This document shows positions 20,206 through 29,997 of a stretch of 31,949 nucleotides of DNA, piece by piece; within the stretch, counting starts at the first letter, position 1; every line of letters begins with the position of its first letter. The position numbers were made by a program, and so were the translations under genes. The notes below the pieces were generated by a model. That model was not told the DNA's origin. It saw only the letters and a list, made by a program, of their open reading frames with translations, and ran no database searches. The stretch covers positions 1-31,949 of the forward strand of contig NW_024468360.1 of NCBI RefSeq assembly GCF_002104995.1, given 5' to 3'. The DNA comes from Linderina pennispora. Taxonomy: Eukaryota > Kickxellomycota > Kickxellomycetes > Kickxellales > Kickxellaceae.

Positions 20206-22015
20206 CTAAAGGCGCTCATAGAACAGCATGTAGGCGTCGCCAGAGGCCAGCACATGGTCGAGCGACACAGCCGCCACAGTATGGTCTGATATGCAGAACC
20301 ACTTTCCTGGCGCCTCCATCTTCTCGTCTTCACCTGCCACCCGTCGGTACGCATAAAAATGGCCCGAGTGGTGCGATCCAGCGTGGACTACGACGGCCGA
20401 CAGCCGGTACAGGCAGTTGTTGCGCTTGGCCTCCGCCTTCGACGCAGAACTCAGCGGCTGCGGGCCAGAAATCGGCGCTGATGCGTTGGTGTTGATATGC
20501 CCTGTGGTTGTGAACGGCGAGATGTCGAGCAGGAGCTGCAGCCGCACACGTGCCGGGTTCTTGATCATATCGCCACTGGGCGTGAATATCGATCTCGACA
20601 GATGCAGAACCAGGATCTTGGGCGTCCGTGCAATCATTGTCTGCTTTGTTGACACGCCAGGGGGCGGCGACACCAGCTCGATGCCCTTGAGGTTGGTCTC
20701 CGGGTTAGTCGCCAGTGCCTTTGCGACCTCGTCCTGCTGGTCGCTGAGCCTGCTGATAGCCGCAATGTGCCGTTTTGCCCGTTTTGACTCGCTCTCCGTG
20801 TTTGCCAGCTCAGCTTGGTGGTGCGCAATATCTTGTTTGATTTTGTGTAGGGTCGCTGTCAATGTGCAGTGTCGGCACTTGAAATCGTCGAGCCGGTCAA
20901 TTACAGTGTACATGCCCAGGCACGCCTCAATGGTAGTCGTGCTGGCCCTCGGCACGGCTAGCGACAGGTTGTCGAATGTGAAATGCCGGATGGCTGCTGT
21001 ATATCCGCACTTGACACAGGCGATGCGGCTGGCGGCCATGCCTAGCAAGGGATTGGAGAATGGCGGCATACGGCAGGTCGCTGTGCTGCCCGAGTAACTC
21101 GTCTCGACCTGGCTCCCCGGAGTTGCTGTACGTGGCCCTTCTGATTTACCGTCGCTGCTGGGTATCGAAATCACGCTACTCTTCATCGGCTCGCTCTAAA
21201 GGACACGGGTGTTAGTCCACAGCTATGTCAAAGGGAGCCCACACACAGCTACCAAGGCCCTTTCTTACCTTTGTAAGGAATCCCGAGTTGAATATAGATG
21301 CATCAGACTCGCGCCTCGACGACTGCAGCGTGCTCGAAATCATCTGAAACAGCTCCTGCGCGTCCTGCTCTCCCATGCTCGACACCCACCTGCCCTTCTG
21401 ACTCAAACTGCTTATTAGCATTCGTGGCGAAAGCGCCTTAACCCGCCTCTGCTGAGGCGCAAGCTCATCCATCACAAGCTTCAGCTGCGCGCATATCGCC
21501 TTATCAACCGAATTACTGCGCACCACGCCATCCTCGGCCAAAAATTCCAGGCAGTTGTCTAGGTACAGCTCAAACTCGCGCAGCGACGCCAGCGACTACA
21601 AAAGAGGGTGTGTGCAAATCTCGTTAGTGCACACGAGGGCGCAGTAGCAGGACACCAGTGCTTCCTGGAAATTGGATTGTCCAGGAGAATGTGCGGAGAG
21701 GGGGTTGGGCATACCTGTAGCGTGGAATTAAGGAAGCAGGTGTTCCCCAGGTTGTATAGCCCGCGCAGGTACACTACAGAGTCTCGATATCATTAGCATG
21801 TGCCGCTACGTGCATTCTTCCGGAGTGGCTCTGGTGCACCTGCCTTTGGTCCGCTTCTTGCGGTCGCCCTTGCCCTTGCGCGACTGTGCCTTTGGTCCGC
21901 TGCTAGCTGCTGCCAGCATGAGCGCGCAGGCAACCAGCGACACTGCGCTAACCGATGCTGCTAGCACCATGCTCCGCGGCCCATTGCCAAATACCCCGGG
22001 TAGTGCCAATTGCAT
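20206..22015 (-). CDS. USP30/Ubp16-type membrane-anchored ubiquitin-specific protease, four exons, one frameshift
   Basis: Exons are 21840-22015, 21715-21773, 21269-21595 and 20206-21195. Introns start GTGCAC, GTATGC and GTAAGA and end in TAG, each with a CTAAY site. Exon 1 encodes a membrane segment (about residues 16-37) then a basic RKGKGDRKKRTK. Dropping one base from the T3 run at 21845-21847 is needed to join exon 2 in frame and gives about 516 residues, against 517 for human USP30. The Cys box is GLYNLGNTCFLNSTLQ (Cys about 71). Two CxxC pairs (CVKC, CRHC) resemble the USP zinc ribbon. The His box is VVHAGSHHSGHFYAYRR (His about 466). The third triad position lies in WFCISDHTV, with Ser as in USP30. 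Family members sit on the mitochondrial outer membrane and oppose ubiquitin signals such as mitophagy or turnover tags. Confidence 0.82.
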
Positions 22016-22218
22016 TGTTCCAAAATATATGAACAGAAAATACTCGATAGTAGTAGCTGCGAAGGGAGAGGGAGCTCCGTCGACAGTGGCACTGCCTGGC
22101 TGCTGTAGACAAGGCTCCTAGCATTGATTAGAGATCGATGATTGGGGTGCGATTGTGATCAAGATTCTATCGGGGCTTGGAGGCCGAGTTTGCCGTAATC
22201 ACACAGCCCTTTCGCCTC
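22016..22218. promoter_or_regulatory. Short bidirectional promoter between the USP30-like gene and MSF1
   Basis: Only 203 bases separate the two start codons, so both mitochondrial genes must share this interval. No TATA box is evident. A GATTAGAGATCGATGATTGG segment near 22124 contains an inverted CCAAT box. Confidence 0.5.
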
Positions 22219-23775
22219 ATGCGCCTGCTGCTTGCTTCTCAGCTTCGCAGCCTCCTTTCGCTATTAGCCGTTTCACCCATGCTATCGCAGATCAGACAAA
22301 AGGCAGTCAGCGCCAGACTGCTGCAGCGTTGCATGCTGAATTCGGGCAGAACCTACGTGTCACGCGTGGTGGCCCATGCCCATTTTCAGCCCGCGAAACC
22401 CTCGCTCTCGATCCAGCGCGCGTCGCTCTCTACCACCCGCGCTCTACGCAATGCCGCCAGCGAGCCCAGCAAACTGCAGATCCTCGGATCCACCTATGCT
22501 GCCGACAACTGGACAAATGTAACGCCCACGATTCTCGACAAGACTGGGCGCAATCTCCTGCACCAGCCGGCGCACCCGCTGGCGATCTTGAAGGAGCTGA
22601 TCTTTAAGGAGTTCCCGACCTTTGCTCACTACGATGCGATTACCCCGGACGTGTCAACGTACAACAACTTTGACTCGCTGGGGTTCGCCCAAGACCACAT
22701 CGGCAGGTCGCGCTCCGACACGTACTACATTAACGAAAACATGCTGCTTCGTACGCACACATCGGCTCACCAGCTCCAGCTGCTGAAGGCCGGAAAGCAA
22801 GGCGACAGGAGCCTGTTGGACCATGCAAGGAATGGCAGCGCAGCGCCCATGAACGAGCGGTTCCTGGTCGCTGCCGATGTGTATCGCCGCGACGAGATTG
22901 ACGCCAGCCACTACCCGGTGTTCCACCAGATGGAGGGCGTCTGCACGTTCTCGCGTGCTGAGATCCAAAAGATCAAGGCCGCTGCGTCATCGCCCAATTC
23001 CTCGACCAGCTCCGCGGCCCAGGTCTCAGACACAACTGTTATTAGTAGCGAAAACCCAAAGCAGCCCGAGCATACCGACGAGGAGGTCGCCTTCCTTGTA
23101 GAGGACATGAAGCAGACAATGAACAACATGGTTGTGCAGATTCTGACCAAGGCCGTCGCCGCCAAAAGGACTGCAGGCAATGCCGACAACACGCAGACTG
23201 AGTTCCCAGTGCGCTGGATAGACGCGACCTTCCCATTCACTAGCCCCAGCTGGGAGATGGAGGTGCTGTTCCAAGGCGAATGGCTGGAAATCTGCGGCTG
23301 CGGCATCATGAAGCAGAAGATCCTGAGTGACGCTGGGATGACCGACCGTGTAGGCTGGGCATTCGGGTTTGGTCTCGAGCGTCTGGCGATGCTGCTGTTT
23401 GGCGTGCCCGACATTCGCCTGTTCTGGAGCACTGACCCTCGCTTCACCGACCAGTTCGCGCCTGGCCAGATCAACACGTTCAAGTCGTTCTCGCGGCATC
23501 CGCCGTGCCCAAAGGACGTCAGCTTCTGGCTGCCTCAGGGCGGCGAATTCCATGAGAACGACCTCATGGATCTGATTCGGGATATCGCTGGCGATCTGGC
23601 CGAGGGTGTCAAACTTGTCGACGAGTTCACGCATCCGAAAACTGGCAAATCCAGCCGCTGCTACCGCATCAACTACTGTTCTATGGACCGCAATGTCACG
23701 CATGAGGAGATCAACGAGATCCAGGAGCGCGTCAGAGGCCAGATGGTCCAGCGCCTGGGTATCACGCTTCGCTAA
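22219..23775 (+). CDS. MSF1: Mitochondrial phenylalanyl-tRNA synthetase
   Basis: The 518-residue product is a monomeric class II synthetase that charges mitochondrial tRNA-Phe. The N-terminus to about residue 80 is basic and Leu/Ser rich, as in a targeting presequence, and includes RTYVSRVV. The catalytic core has NLLHQPAHPLAILKELIF, NFDSLGFAQDHIGRSRSDTY, LLRTHTSAHQLQLL and YRRDEIDASHYPVFHQMEGV. Motif 3 is GWAFGFGLERLAMLLFGVPD. A C-terminal anticodon-binding (FDX-ACB) domain follows from about FSRHPPCPKDVSFWLP and ends RLGITLR. A Ser/Thr-rich insert of about 40 residues sits before FLVEDMKQTMNNM. ATG 22219 is the first in frame; sequence upstream offers only TTG. Length is near yeast Msf1 (469) plus the longer leader and insert. 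Confidence 0.94.
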   Translation: MRLLLASQLRSLLSLLAVSPMLSQIRQKAVSARLLQRCMLNSGRTYVSRVVAHAHFQPAKPSLSIQRASLSTTRALRNAASEPSKLQILGSTYAADNWTNVTPTILDKTGRNLLHQPAHPLAILKELIFKEFPTFAHYDAITPDVSTYNNFDSLGFAQDHIGRSRSDTYYINENMLLRTHTSAHQLQLLKAGKQGDRSLLDHARNGSAAPMNERFLVAADVYRRDEIDASHYPVFHQMEGVCTFSRAEIQKIKAAASSPNSSTSSAAQVSDTTVISSENPKQPEHTDEEVAFLVEDMKQTMNNMVVQILTKAVAAKRTAGNADNTQTEFPVRWIDATFPFTSPSWEMEVLFQGEWLEICGCGIMKQKILSDAGMTDRVGWAFGFGLERLAMLLFGVPDIRLFWSTDPRFTDQFAPGQINTFKSFSRHPPCPKDVSFWLPQGGEFHENDLMDLIRDIAGDLAEGVKLVDEFTHPKTGKSSRCYRINYCSMDRNVTHEEINEIQERVRGQMVQRLGITLR

Positions 23776-23814
23776 GGAAAATCAGAGTATCTCAATTCTA
23801 AGCTAATAAAAGAC

Positions 23815-25038
23815 TCAGTAGTGCCGACGCTGCGTGTTGTAGCCACGCCCATGCCGTTCATTGCGGTGGCGCGATCTATAGCCATTCTCATTGTCGTTGT
23901 CGTACTCTCGGGCTCTACGGCGGTCCCTGCTCCGATGCCCATCCCGGCTGTAGTCCCTGCTGCCATACCGTGGTGAAGATGGCGATCGTCTTCTCCTGGA
24001 CCGACTGCGGCGAGACCGCGAACGAGACCGGGACCGGGATCTAGACCGGGATCTGTACCTTTTCGCATATCGCGACCGAGAGCGAGACCGCGGCGGTGTT
24101 GTCCGTTTCCTGCTGCTATATGTGTTCTTTGCTACCTCCTTAGGCAGCGACTTCGCGCTCGCAATCTCTACATCTGTCTGCGGCTGGCTCATCTCATCAT
24201 GCCGCTCGTGTCGCCGCTTCCTGATACCTGCCACATGGTGCTCCAGCGTGCCTTGGATGCAGATTTTTAGTTCATCTACTGTGAGCGGCATCACACGCGG
24301 CAAACTGCGCTGGTACAGCGCCTTTATAGTTTTTGCAACCTGAACCACATCCTCGCCGTTGGCATCGAAAATAATCCACCATGGCGGCGACATGGGAAGC
24401 TGTAGATTACATTCATATGCTGCCATGTATATCGCGCCGCAGGCAATTGTGTCGGGTTGGAAGCACACGTATATCGGCGTTCTCAAAAGGTCGTTGAGGT
24501 AGTTCCACGCTAGCTGTGGGACTCTAGGGTGGCTACTGAGATCGAGGCTTTGCATATAATTTACCAGCAGTCCGTATGGCAGTTCGACCTGCACGTTGAA
24601 CCCGAGCATGCGCAACACCTGCATTTCGCCAATAATCATCTCGTTCTTCAGATCGTAGTACTCGCTGTCGTATCCATCAGTCACGATCTCTGGGTACCCA
24701 CGGTCACGCTTGATAATAATATCGACTACATTGATGATATTGCGCACAGTCTGCGGATTCTCCTCGACTTTGCAGGCCAAAAACAACGCGCCGAGCACGG
24801 TGCTGCGCAACGAGAACTCTGTGAATGACGCCAAGTAGTAGAATCTTTGAAACATGATCTGTGCGCTGGCCATGACAACCTGAGGAACCCGTAGGACTAT
24901 ACCAGAGGACTCGATCAGGTGGCACCCGTAAGCGCGCATGTCTGACTCCAGCTCCCGCGTCATCCCACGCTCCTGCGACGGCGACTGCAGAATCTGGCTG
25001 GGCGTCAGCAGCGGGTTCTTTAGGGACAATCGAGACAT
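23815..25038 (-). CDS. Cyclin L-type RS-domain cyclin
   Basis: The 407-residue product has two cyclin folds and an RS tail. The first fold (about 30-130) includes YGCHLIESSGIVLRVPQVVM, MFQRFYYLASFTEFSL and LACKVEENPQTVRNIINVV. The second (about 150-240) includes EMQVLRMLGFNVQVELPYGL and LLRTPIYVCFQPDTIACGAI. The C-terminus from about 300 is Arg/Ser rich with an alternating RS run. Fold plus RS tail is the hallmark of cyclin L, partner of CDK11-type kinases in pre-mRNA splicing and transcription. Cyclin K/T types lack such a tail. ATG 25038 gives the typical short lead MSRLSLKNPLLTPSQ; the open frame continues upstream to 25146 and includes a GTGGGTAC motif that might be a 5' splice site. The stop is 39 bases from the convergent MSF1 stop. 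Confidence 0.85.
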   Translation of the reverse strand: MSRLSLKNPLLTPSQILQSPSQERGMTRELESDMRAYGCHLIESSGIVLRVPQVVMASAQIMFQRFYYLASFTEFSLRSTVLGALFLACKVEENPQTVRNIINVVDIIIKRDRGYPEIVTDGYDSEYYDLKNEMIIGEMQVLRMLGFNVQVELPYGLLVNYMQSLDLSSHPRVPQLAWNYLNDLLRTPIYVCFQPDTIACGAIYMAAYECNLQLPMSPPWWIIFDANGEDVVQVAKTIKALYQRSLPRVMPLTVDELKICIQGTLEHHVAGIRKRRHERHDEMSQPQTDVEIASAKSLPKEVAKNTYSSRKRTTPPRSRSRSRYAKRYRSRSRSRSRSRSRSRRSRSRRRRSPSSPRYGSRDYSRDGHRSRDRRRAREYDNDNENGYRSRHRNERHGRGYNTQRRHY

Positions 25039-26469
25039 TGTCAGGGGAATTATAAAGCAGAGAGGAGGCCTGTAATGACGCAAAGAAGTACCCACCTTTC
25101 TGAGCCGAATCGTTGTGGGCTTGCAGGGCAAACTACGCTTCCCCATTTCAGGGTACAGTTATGGCGAAAAAATAAAAATAAAGAGAAAACAAACAAAAGA
25201 TAACATGGGCCTAAAGAGCACTGCTGTCGACTCCGGACCCTTACCCCTGAGTGCAACCGCACTTTTCATGTGCTCTGAATTCCCCAGCGGACCAATGCCA
25301 TGAGTGAATTCCCTTTCCAAAGAGCCCCGTTGTACTCGGTGACCTTGGCTGCCACAATGCTCCCTCAGGTACCCGTGGCCAGGGCTCTCGTCAGTGTCGG
25401 AATGGTGCTCTGGCTGCAGCATTGAAGCAGGGCGCACTAATACCAAAAACTGGTATTGCTTGTCATATCGTTTAGATAAATGTCTTTCTAATGGCACCTA
25501 TAATGCATACTGCCGATGTTATTGATAATCCTAGTGTTGGGACAAAGTTAATATTTATGAAGAGAAGCGTCATGTTACTATTAGACAAGAGCAAGTGCAA
25601 AAAGGTGCTGTGCACACTAGACACCACATTACGACACCTTATTGTCATAGCCTTTCCCTCAGGAAGAATGGCGAATGAGCACCTTTTTACAATGTACACA
25701 GCTGCTGATAGATCCACTTGCTCAACTCACTCAACAATCATTTGCATGGCTCCTCGACTGTGAGAAGAGTTTGATAAATATATTGAAGGCGTTGTACCAG
25801 GGAAGTTGCTGAGGATACCAGCTATGCCTGTAGCAGTCTAGCTGAGGACTGCTGGTATGCGAATCCGATAACGGATACATGGTGCTGATGGCTAGGAACA
25901 CATAACGTGGACATATTCTATGAGGTACATGGTGATTATACCAAAGGCATTATCATATGGACCACTATTGTCAATACCAGGTACATAGCAAAATCTGTAA
26001 TATATATTTTTTGGTAGTGCTGGCCATTCTAATGTTGTAGAGAGGGGCTGAGACCGGTAGTGGGAGACGAGTTAGAATGTTATCAAAATACGAGAATATA
26101 CTATTCGATAGGGAATTCAATGGGAGGCCTGTGGGTTCCCTTCTTTTCATACTCAGGGAGTCGAGTTTGAAGAGTTCTATAGAAAACATTACTTGCCAGT
26201 ATTGAACGCGGACCACTGGGGCGCTACAAAGGCCAGACTGAGTCTATCTGTAGCTGGCTCGGTTTGGTTTGGCTTGTCAGCCCATCACCGCAACAGTAGT
26301 TAGAGCTGCCTTAATAACGCAGTTTGTAAGCATGCCAAACCGGATATGTGAGCCACAGATAGTTAGTTGTCAAGCAGTATATGAGGTTTAATCAAGCTGA
26401 CCCAAACATAATAACACCTTCAAAGTTTATCGTAAAACAGGGATGGGCGTCAATTGGCATATGGCCTTG
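25039..26469. other. AT-richer intergenic region downstream of the conserved block
   Basis: About 1.4 kb with no gene I can support. It starts with the cyclin L promoter. Short frames on both strands at 25472-25763 overlap each other and show no motif. A cluster of small inverted and direct repeats lies at 25809-25880. The sequence is visibly poorer in GC than the neighbouring genes. Confidence 0.45.
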
Positions 26470-27024
26470 CTACTGTATGAGGGGTTCAAGCACCTTCCTT
26501 ATCTTGGAATTGTCTCGGTTGAATGCACTTATGTTGGGATGCAAGTTATAAACACGCTGATGCACTTGGGAATAGAGACATTCCGTATAGCCGACCTTCT
26601 CGAGCACTATCTGCTTGCGAGTTAGAACATGCACTCTGAGTATTGTCTCTCTATCCAGGAAATTCCTATAGTGCAGCGGCGAAAGGAGCGCTCGGGCCAC
26701 GTACTGACAAAACTTGCAGTAGTCTCCATTTTCATGATATTTCTGCATCATGAAAATTGCGCGAGCTTCATCATACGCAGACTCATACAGCATTTTCACC
26801 TTTTCACCTAATTTTCTAAGCTGCTCTCTCTCCCAAGGTTTGACATTGGCAGCTACGTGGGAGTCGCTTGGAAGTGCGTCGACATCATAGTGGCAGGCAT
26901 CGACGATTTCTGATATAGCAGTCTCGCATATCCGATTCATCTTCTTCAATTCTCCCTTCAGCCATTTACGATGCTCAGGTGAAAACAAGCGACATGTCAC
27001 AATAGCGACAACACCGTCTATCAT
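26470..27024 (-). CDS. Hypothetical helical protein, possibly a downstream exon
   Basis: The 184-codon open frame is of unknown family. It contains LFSPEHRKWLKGELKKMNRI, CETAISEIVDACHYDVD, WEREQLRKLGEKVKMLYESA, YDEARAIFMMQKYHENGDYC and LLSPLHYRNFLDRETILRVH. Composition is that of a soluble alpha-helical protein with scattered Cys and Tyr. An in-frame stop lies 12 bases before the first codons. The start MIDGVVAIV looks more like mid-protein than a natural N-terminus, so this may be an exon of a gene that also includes the acidic frame just upstream at 27109-27594. I found no convincing splice pair joining them. Confidence 0.4.
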   Translation of the reverse strand: MIDGVVAIVTCRLFSPEHRKWLKGELKKMNRICETAISEIVDACHYDVDALPSDSHVAANVKPWEREQLRKLGEKVKMLYESAYDEARAIFMMQKYHENGDYCKFCQYVARALLSPLHYRNFLDRETILRVHVLTRKQIVLEKVGYTECLYSQVHQRVYNLHPNISAFNRDNSKIRKVLEPLIQ

Positions 27025-27108
27025 CAAAATCGCTATCGCTTAGCCATCTGTGCTCCGGAGCGGTGCAATAATAATATTGCTGCGTGTTGTGAATCAAGAG
27101 GGAATCTG

Positions 27109-27594
27109 CTAGCCTGCGGAGTCGAGCACTATCATATTCATATCCCTCTTGGTTCGATCCTTCTCTGACTGGTCTGACTCGTAATCCTCGCCTGAAACAT
27201 AATACTGGGTGGCGTCACTACTTTCATCCATCGAACGACCCATGTCTTCGTCCTCTGAATATGCGCTGTCTCCATACACTGCACTACCTCTTTCATCATC
27301 CTCGGCACCCAGTTCGTTGATGTCATCAAGTGTGATAACCCTCTGTTCAGTGATGTCTGTTTCGTTGAAATTAAAACCGTCGAGTATCAGGACGGACATC
27401 AGGCTATTTTGGTCATCAACTTCGCCATTTCGTTCCGATGATTGCAGTAATCTATGGCTTATCATAGTGCGAGAAAAATAACAAAGCGATGCTGTGTGGT
27501 GGGATAGGTGCTGGAACAGGTGGTGGTTTGCAGATAGTTGCAAGAACGATGGCCAGCGTCTGCTTTTTATATGCTGTCCTGGGTACATCCTCAT
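27109..27594 (-). CDS. Hypothetical acidic protein
   Basis: The 161-codon frame starts at ATG 27594; an inner ATG at 27465 (MISHRLLQSSERNGEVDD) would give about 118 residues. The inner part is strongly acidic and likely disordered: LILDGFNFNETDITEQRVI, LDDINELGAEDDERGSAV, GDSAYSEDEDMGRSMDESSD and YYVSGEDYESDQSEKDRTKR. The first 40 residues are of different character (basic, His and Ser rich) and may be untranslated leader. No family is recognised. It lies 84 bases upstream of the helical frame on the same strand, so the two may be parts of one gene. Confidence 0.35.
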   Translation of the reverse strand: MRMYPGQHIKSRRWPSFLQLSANHHLFQHLSHHTASLCYFSRTMISHRLLQSSERNGEVDDQNSLMSVLILDGFNFNETDITEQRVITLDDINELGAEDDERGSAVYGDSAYSEDEDMGRSMDESSDATQYYVSGEDYESDQSEKDRTKRDMNMIVLDSAG

Positions 27595-28799
27595 GTGGTA
27601 AAGGGTGTATGATCGGCCATGTCTTTACACAAAGCTAACTCCATCCCCGCTGGTAAACACTAGTTTGAACACAAATGGGCGATTCGCCTCTTTCCATTTT
27701 GGATATTATCCTTTCCACACATTATGTTGAAAGAAATTCAATGATTAGTTGGCTTTTGTTCCTTCTTCATAGCACTAGTTTTGCAAAAAGATATGTTGGT
27801 CATCTAGACTTGGCTAGCAGACCATTTTCCTGTCTCGCCCTGATGTTAAGGGTGGAGTTTGAATACAGAATAGCTACTACTTACATGGTGCGGTATTGCA
27901 AATTCAATGTTGGCGCTTTTGCATATAGTTTGAAGGTTGGTAGAATACTATTGTGAAATACCAGTACTTGAATAAATAGCGTGCTGCCATCTGGTTTCTA
28001 GCATCCCACTTGCTTTCTAGAGCTGACAAAATGAGCCATGTGCCAATGGTGTGATTCTGCAGATGGCAGCAAATTACTAATCGTTGCAACAACAGGGATC
28101 AGCTTGCTCAAGAACAAGCCAATGTCCTAATACGAAAGCGACATACTATCCCGCAGGCCATGGAAGATGTCCAGGATCTGCCTGTGAAAAGCCCTCACGT
28201 TTTAATTTTTCTTTTTGGTGATGCAACATCACCAGCAGAAATATTGTAAGACTTCATAGCGGATGAGAGCTAGCTGTAGACTTTTTGTCGTTCAGGAGCA
28301 GTATTGTTGCCGAACACACCATGGTGTTGCCGAATATTGCGAAAAGTAGCTCTACAGATGCTTTGGCGATCAGCAAAGTGTCATAGACCGATGACTGTGC
28401 ATCATAGTCGTTACCACACGTGAGGGATTCCAAGGAGTATATAGATAATCCATCCTGCTAGTAGCAATTAACCAAAGCAGCTGATTCTGGGCAGCTTCTA
28501 CTCGCCAAAGGACTCCGATAAGTGAGTGCGGTCTATGTGTGCTTCCTTTGCAAAGCCAAAGGAAATGGAACCTCATTCCGAGTGCAGTCCAATGCAGCAT
28601 ATTCTTCCTCTGGACGATAGGGATAATCGGCTTTTCTGATGGCTCTAGACTGGTGTGGGTCCTAACAGTGTCCATCCATACTGGTATACGGACCAGTCTG
28701 AATCTGTGGATAGTAGAGGGGTGACGAGGCATAGTACTGGGTAGGATAGATACTGTTGTTTATCAGCCTATTGCTGTTACCAGCTTCTAAAGAGTTCCA
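27595..28799. other. AT-rich region with no supportable gene
   Basis: About 1.2 kb. A 93-codon plus-strand frame at 27675-27956 and a 120-codon minus-strand frame at 28370-28732 exist, but neither shows conserved motifs. The minus strand near 28650-28735 also gives a protein-like stretch in another frame (TPLLSTDSDWSVYQYGWTLL), which hints at a decayed gene. Confidence 0.35.
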
Positions 28800-28804
28800 A
28801 TGAG

Positions 28805-29281
28805 TTGCATTGTCTCAACAGTAATCTGGAACCAAAAGAATATGCCTCAGAAATGGACACTAGAAAGGATATTAACCATACTCGTACTTGTTTCTGGCAA
28901 GTAGATGCCATATTTGGCATATCATTTCTGTACAAAGGACCTCAGGTTCATTATTGGAATCCACAGTCCAAACCTTTGAAAGGCATGCTCGTTTATTGTG
29001 CAGCGTCTTTTACACCAGAGGACCCTCAGAACACAGTGATCGACATTCGCAATAGACCAGGCAAAATATCTGGCAGATGGCTTTTTGGTATAAATGCAAC
29101 GGCATGTTTGCATCCTTCAAATATTCTCCAAAAGCCAGCGGCTAAACATGGTCTCGTCACATTTTCGTTCACTGATGATTCGTATCAATTCTACCCCACC
29201 AGACCCCAGTACATTATCTCCATGTCGGCACAGTCAGCATTGCGCAAGAGATACCCCATCTATTCTGACATCCTCAGCTAG
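28805..29281 (+). CDS. Hypothetical protein, possibly secreted
   Basis: A 158-codon frame of unknown family with globular composition: FWQVDAIFGISFLYKGPQVH, YWNPQSKPLKGMLVYCAASF, DIRNRPGKISGRWLFGINAT, CLHPSNILQKPAAKHGLVTF and FTDDSYQFYPTRPQYIISMS. The frame opens with TTG and has no good early ATG (MDTRKD is the first). A second frame from ATG 28800 overlaps it and encodes MPQKWTLERILTILVLVSGK before stopping at 28902-28904. That looks like a signal-peptide start, so the true gene may join the two by a short intron or a one-base indel. It is convergent with the minus-strand frame at 29373-29873. Confidence 0.4.
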   Translation: MHCLNSNLEPKEYASEMDTRKDINHTRTCFWQVDAIFGISFLYKGPQVHYWNPQSKPLKGMLVYCAASFTPEDPQNTVIDIRNRPGKISGRWLFGINATACLHPSNILQKPAAKHGLVTFSFTDDSYQFYPTRPQYIISMSAQSALRKRYPIYSDILS

Positions 29282-29372
29282 CACCTCTGTTGGTAATTGT
29301 CAATAGGTTATGCAGACGATGTGGAGAAACCCATTGGTCCTACAGCATGATCAGTATCAAAGAAACCAATGG

Positions 29373-29873
29373 CTATCTCTGGGTGAAACGTAGACAGCAG
29401 GATGATACAAATGTCAAGCAGTCCACACGAACAGCAGACATCCAAGCCGCCACAACATGAGCAGAGTAATTCCTCAGACGCCATATCGTGCCTTGAGCAC
29501 TCACGAGGATATTAGCTGGGGCAGCTCCTAGATGGACATAAACATGCATAGAGTATCCAGTATGCCATGTGTACATGTCACAGCCGCGTTCAATTCCTGC
29601 AAAAAGAATGCACATGTAGGTGCAGTGGTACTGGCTGGCATTGCAGCTGACAGCTGGCTGGCGTTCAAAGCCTGCAGATTCAAATATACCCCTTAGGGAT
29701 GTCTCGTTCTTGTACAACCAAAATGCAAACTCAGTGTGCACGTCCGTTGAGGCGCTGAGTGTGCTTATCATGAAGGTATTTGGCAGCATCATAGCCCAGT
29801 GCACAAGCTTGTTGTCCTCAGGCGATTCGACAGCATATTCCATTGCAGCTGCCTGAACCACTTGCGCATACAT
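29373..29873 (-). CDS. Hypothetical cysteine-containing protein
   Basis: A 166-codon frame starting at ATG 29873. It includes VVQAAAMEYAVESPEDNKLV, HWAMMLPNTFMISTLSASTD, EFAFWLYKNETSLRGIFESA and GFERQPAVSCNASQYHCTYM, and its end is rich in Cys, Val and aromatic residues. There is no signal peptide at this start and no recognised family. The last 40 residues (RVDCLTFVSSCCLRFTQR) look less protein-like than the first 110, so the true end may lie earlier. It could be a remnant. Confidence 0.3.
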   Translation of the reverse strand: MYAQVVQAAAMEYAVESPEDNKLVHWAMMLPNTFMISTLSASTDVHTEFAFWLYKNETSLRGIFESAGFERQPAVSCNASQYHCTYMCILFAGIERGCDMYTWHTGYSMHVYVHLGAAPANILVSAQGTIWRLRNYSAHVVAAWMSAVRVDCLTFVSSCCLRFTQR

Positions 29874-29997
29874 GTCGGAAACATGGACGAGTTCAATGGA
29901 ACTTTTTTGTGGTTAGAACCGAAAGAAAGAACGAGTTTAAAAGAGGTAAGACGAGGGAATGTTTGGGAGAAAGGGATCCCACTGAATGGTACGTAGC

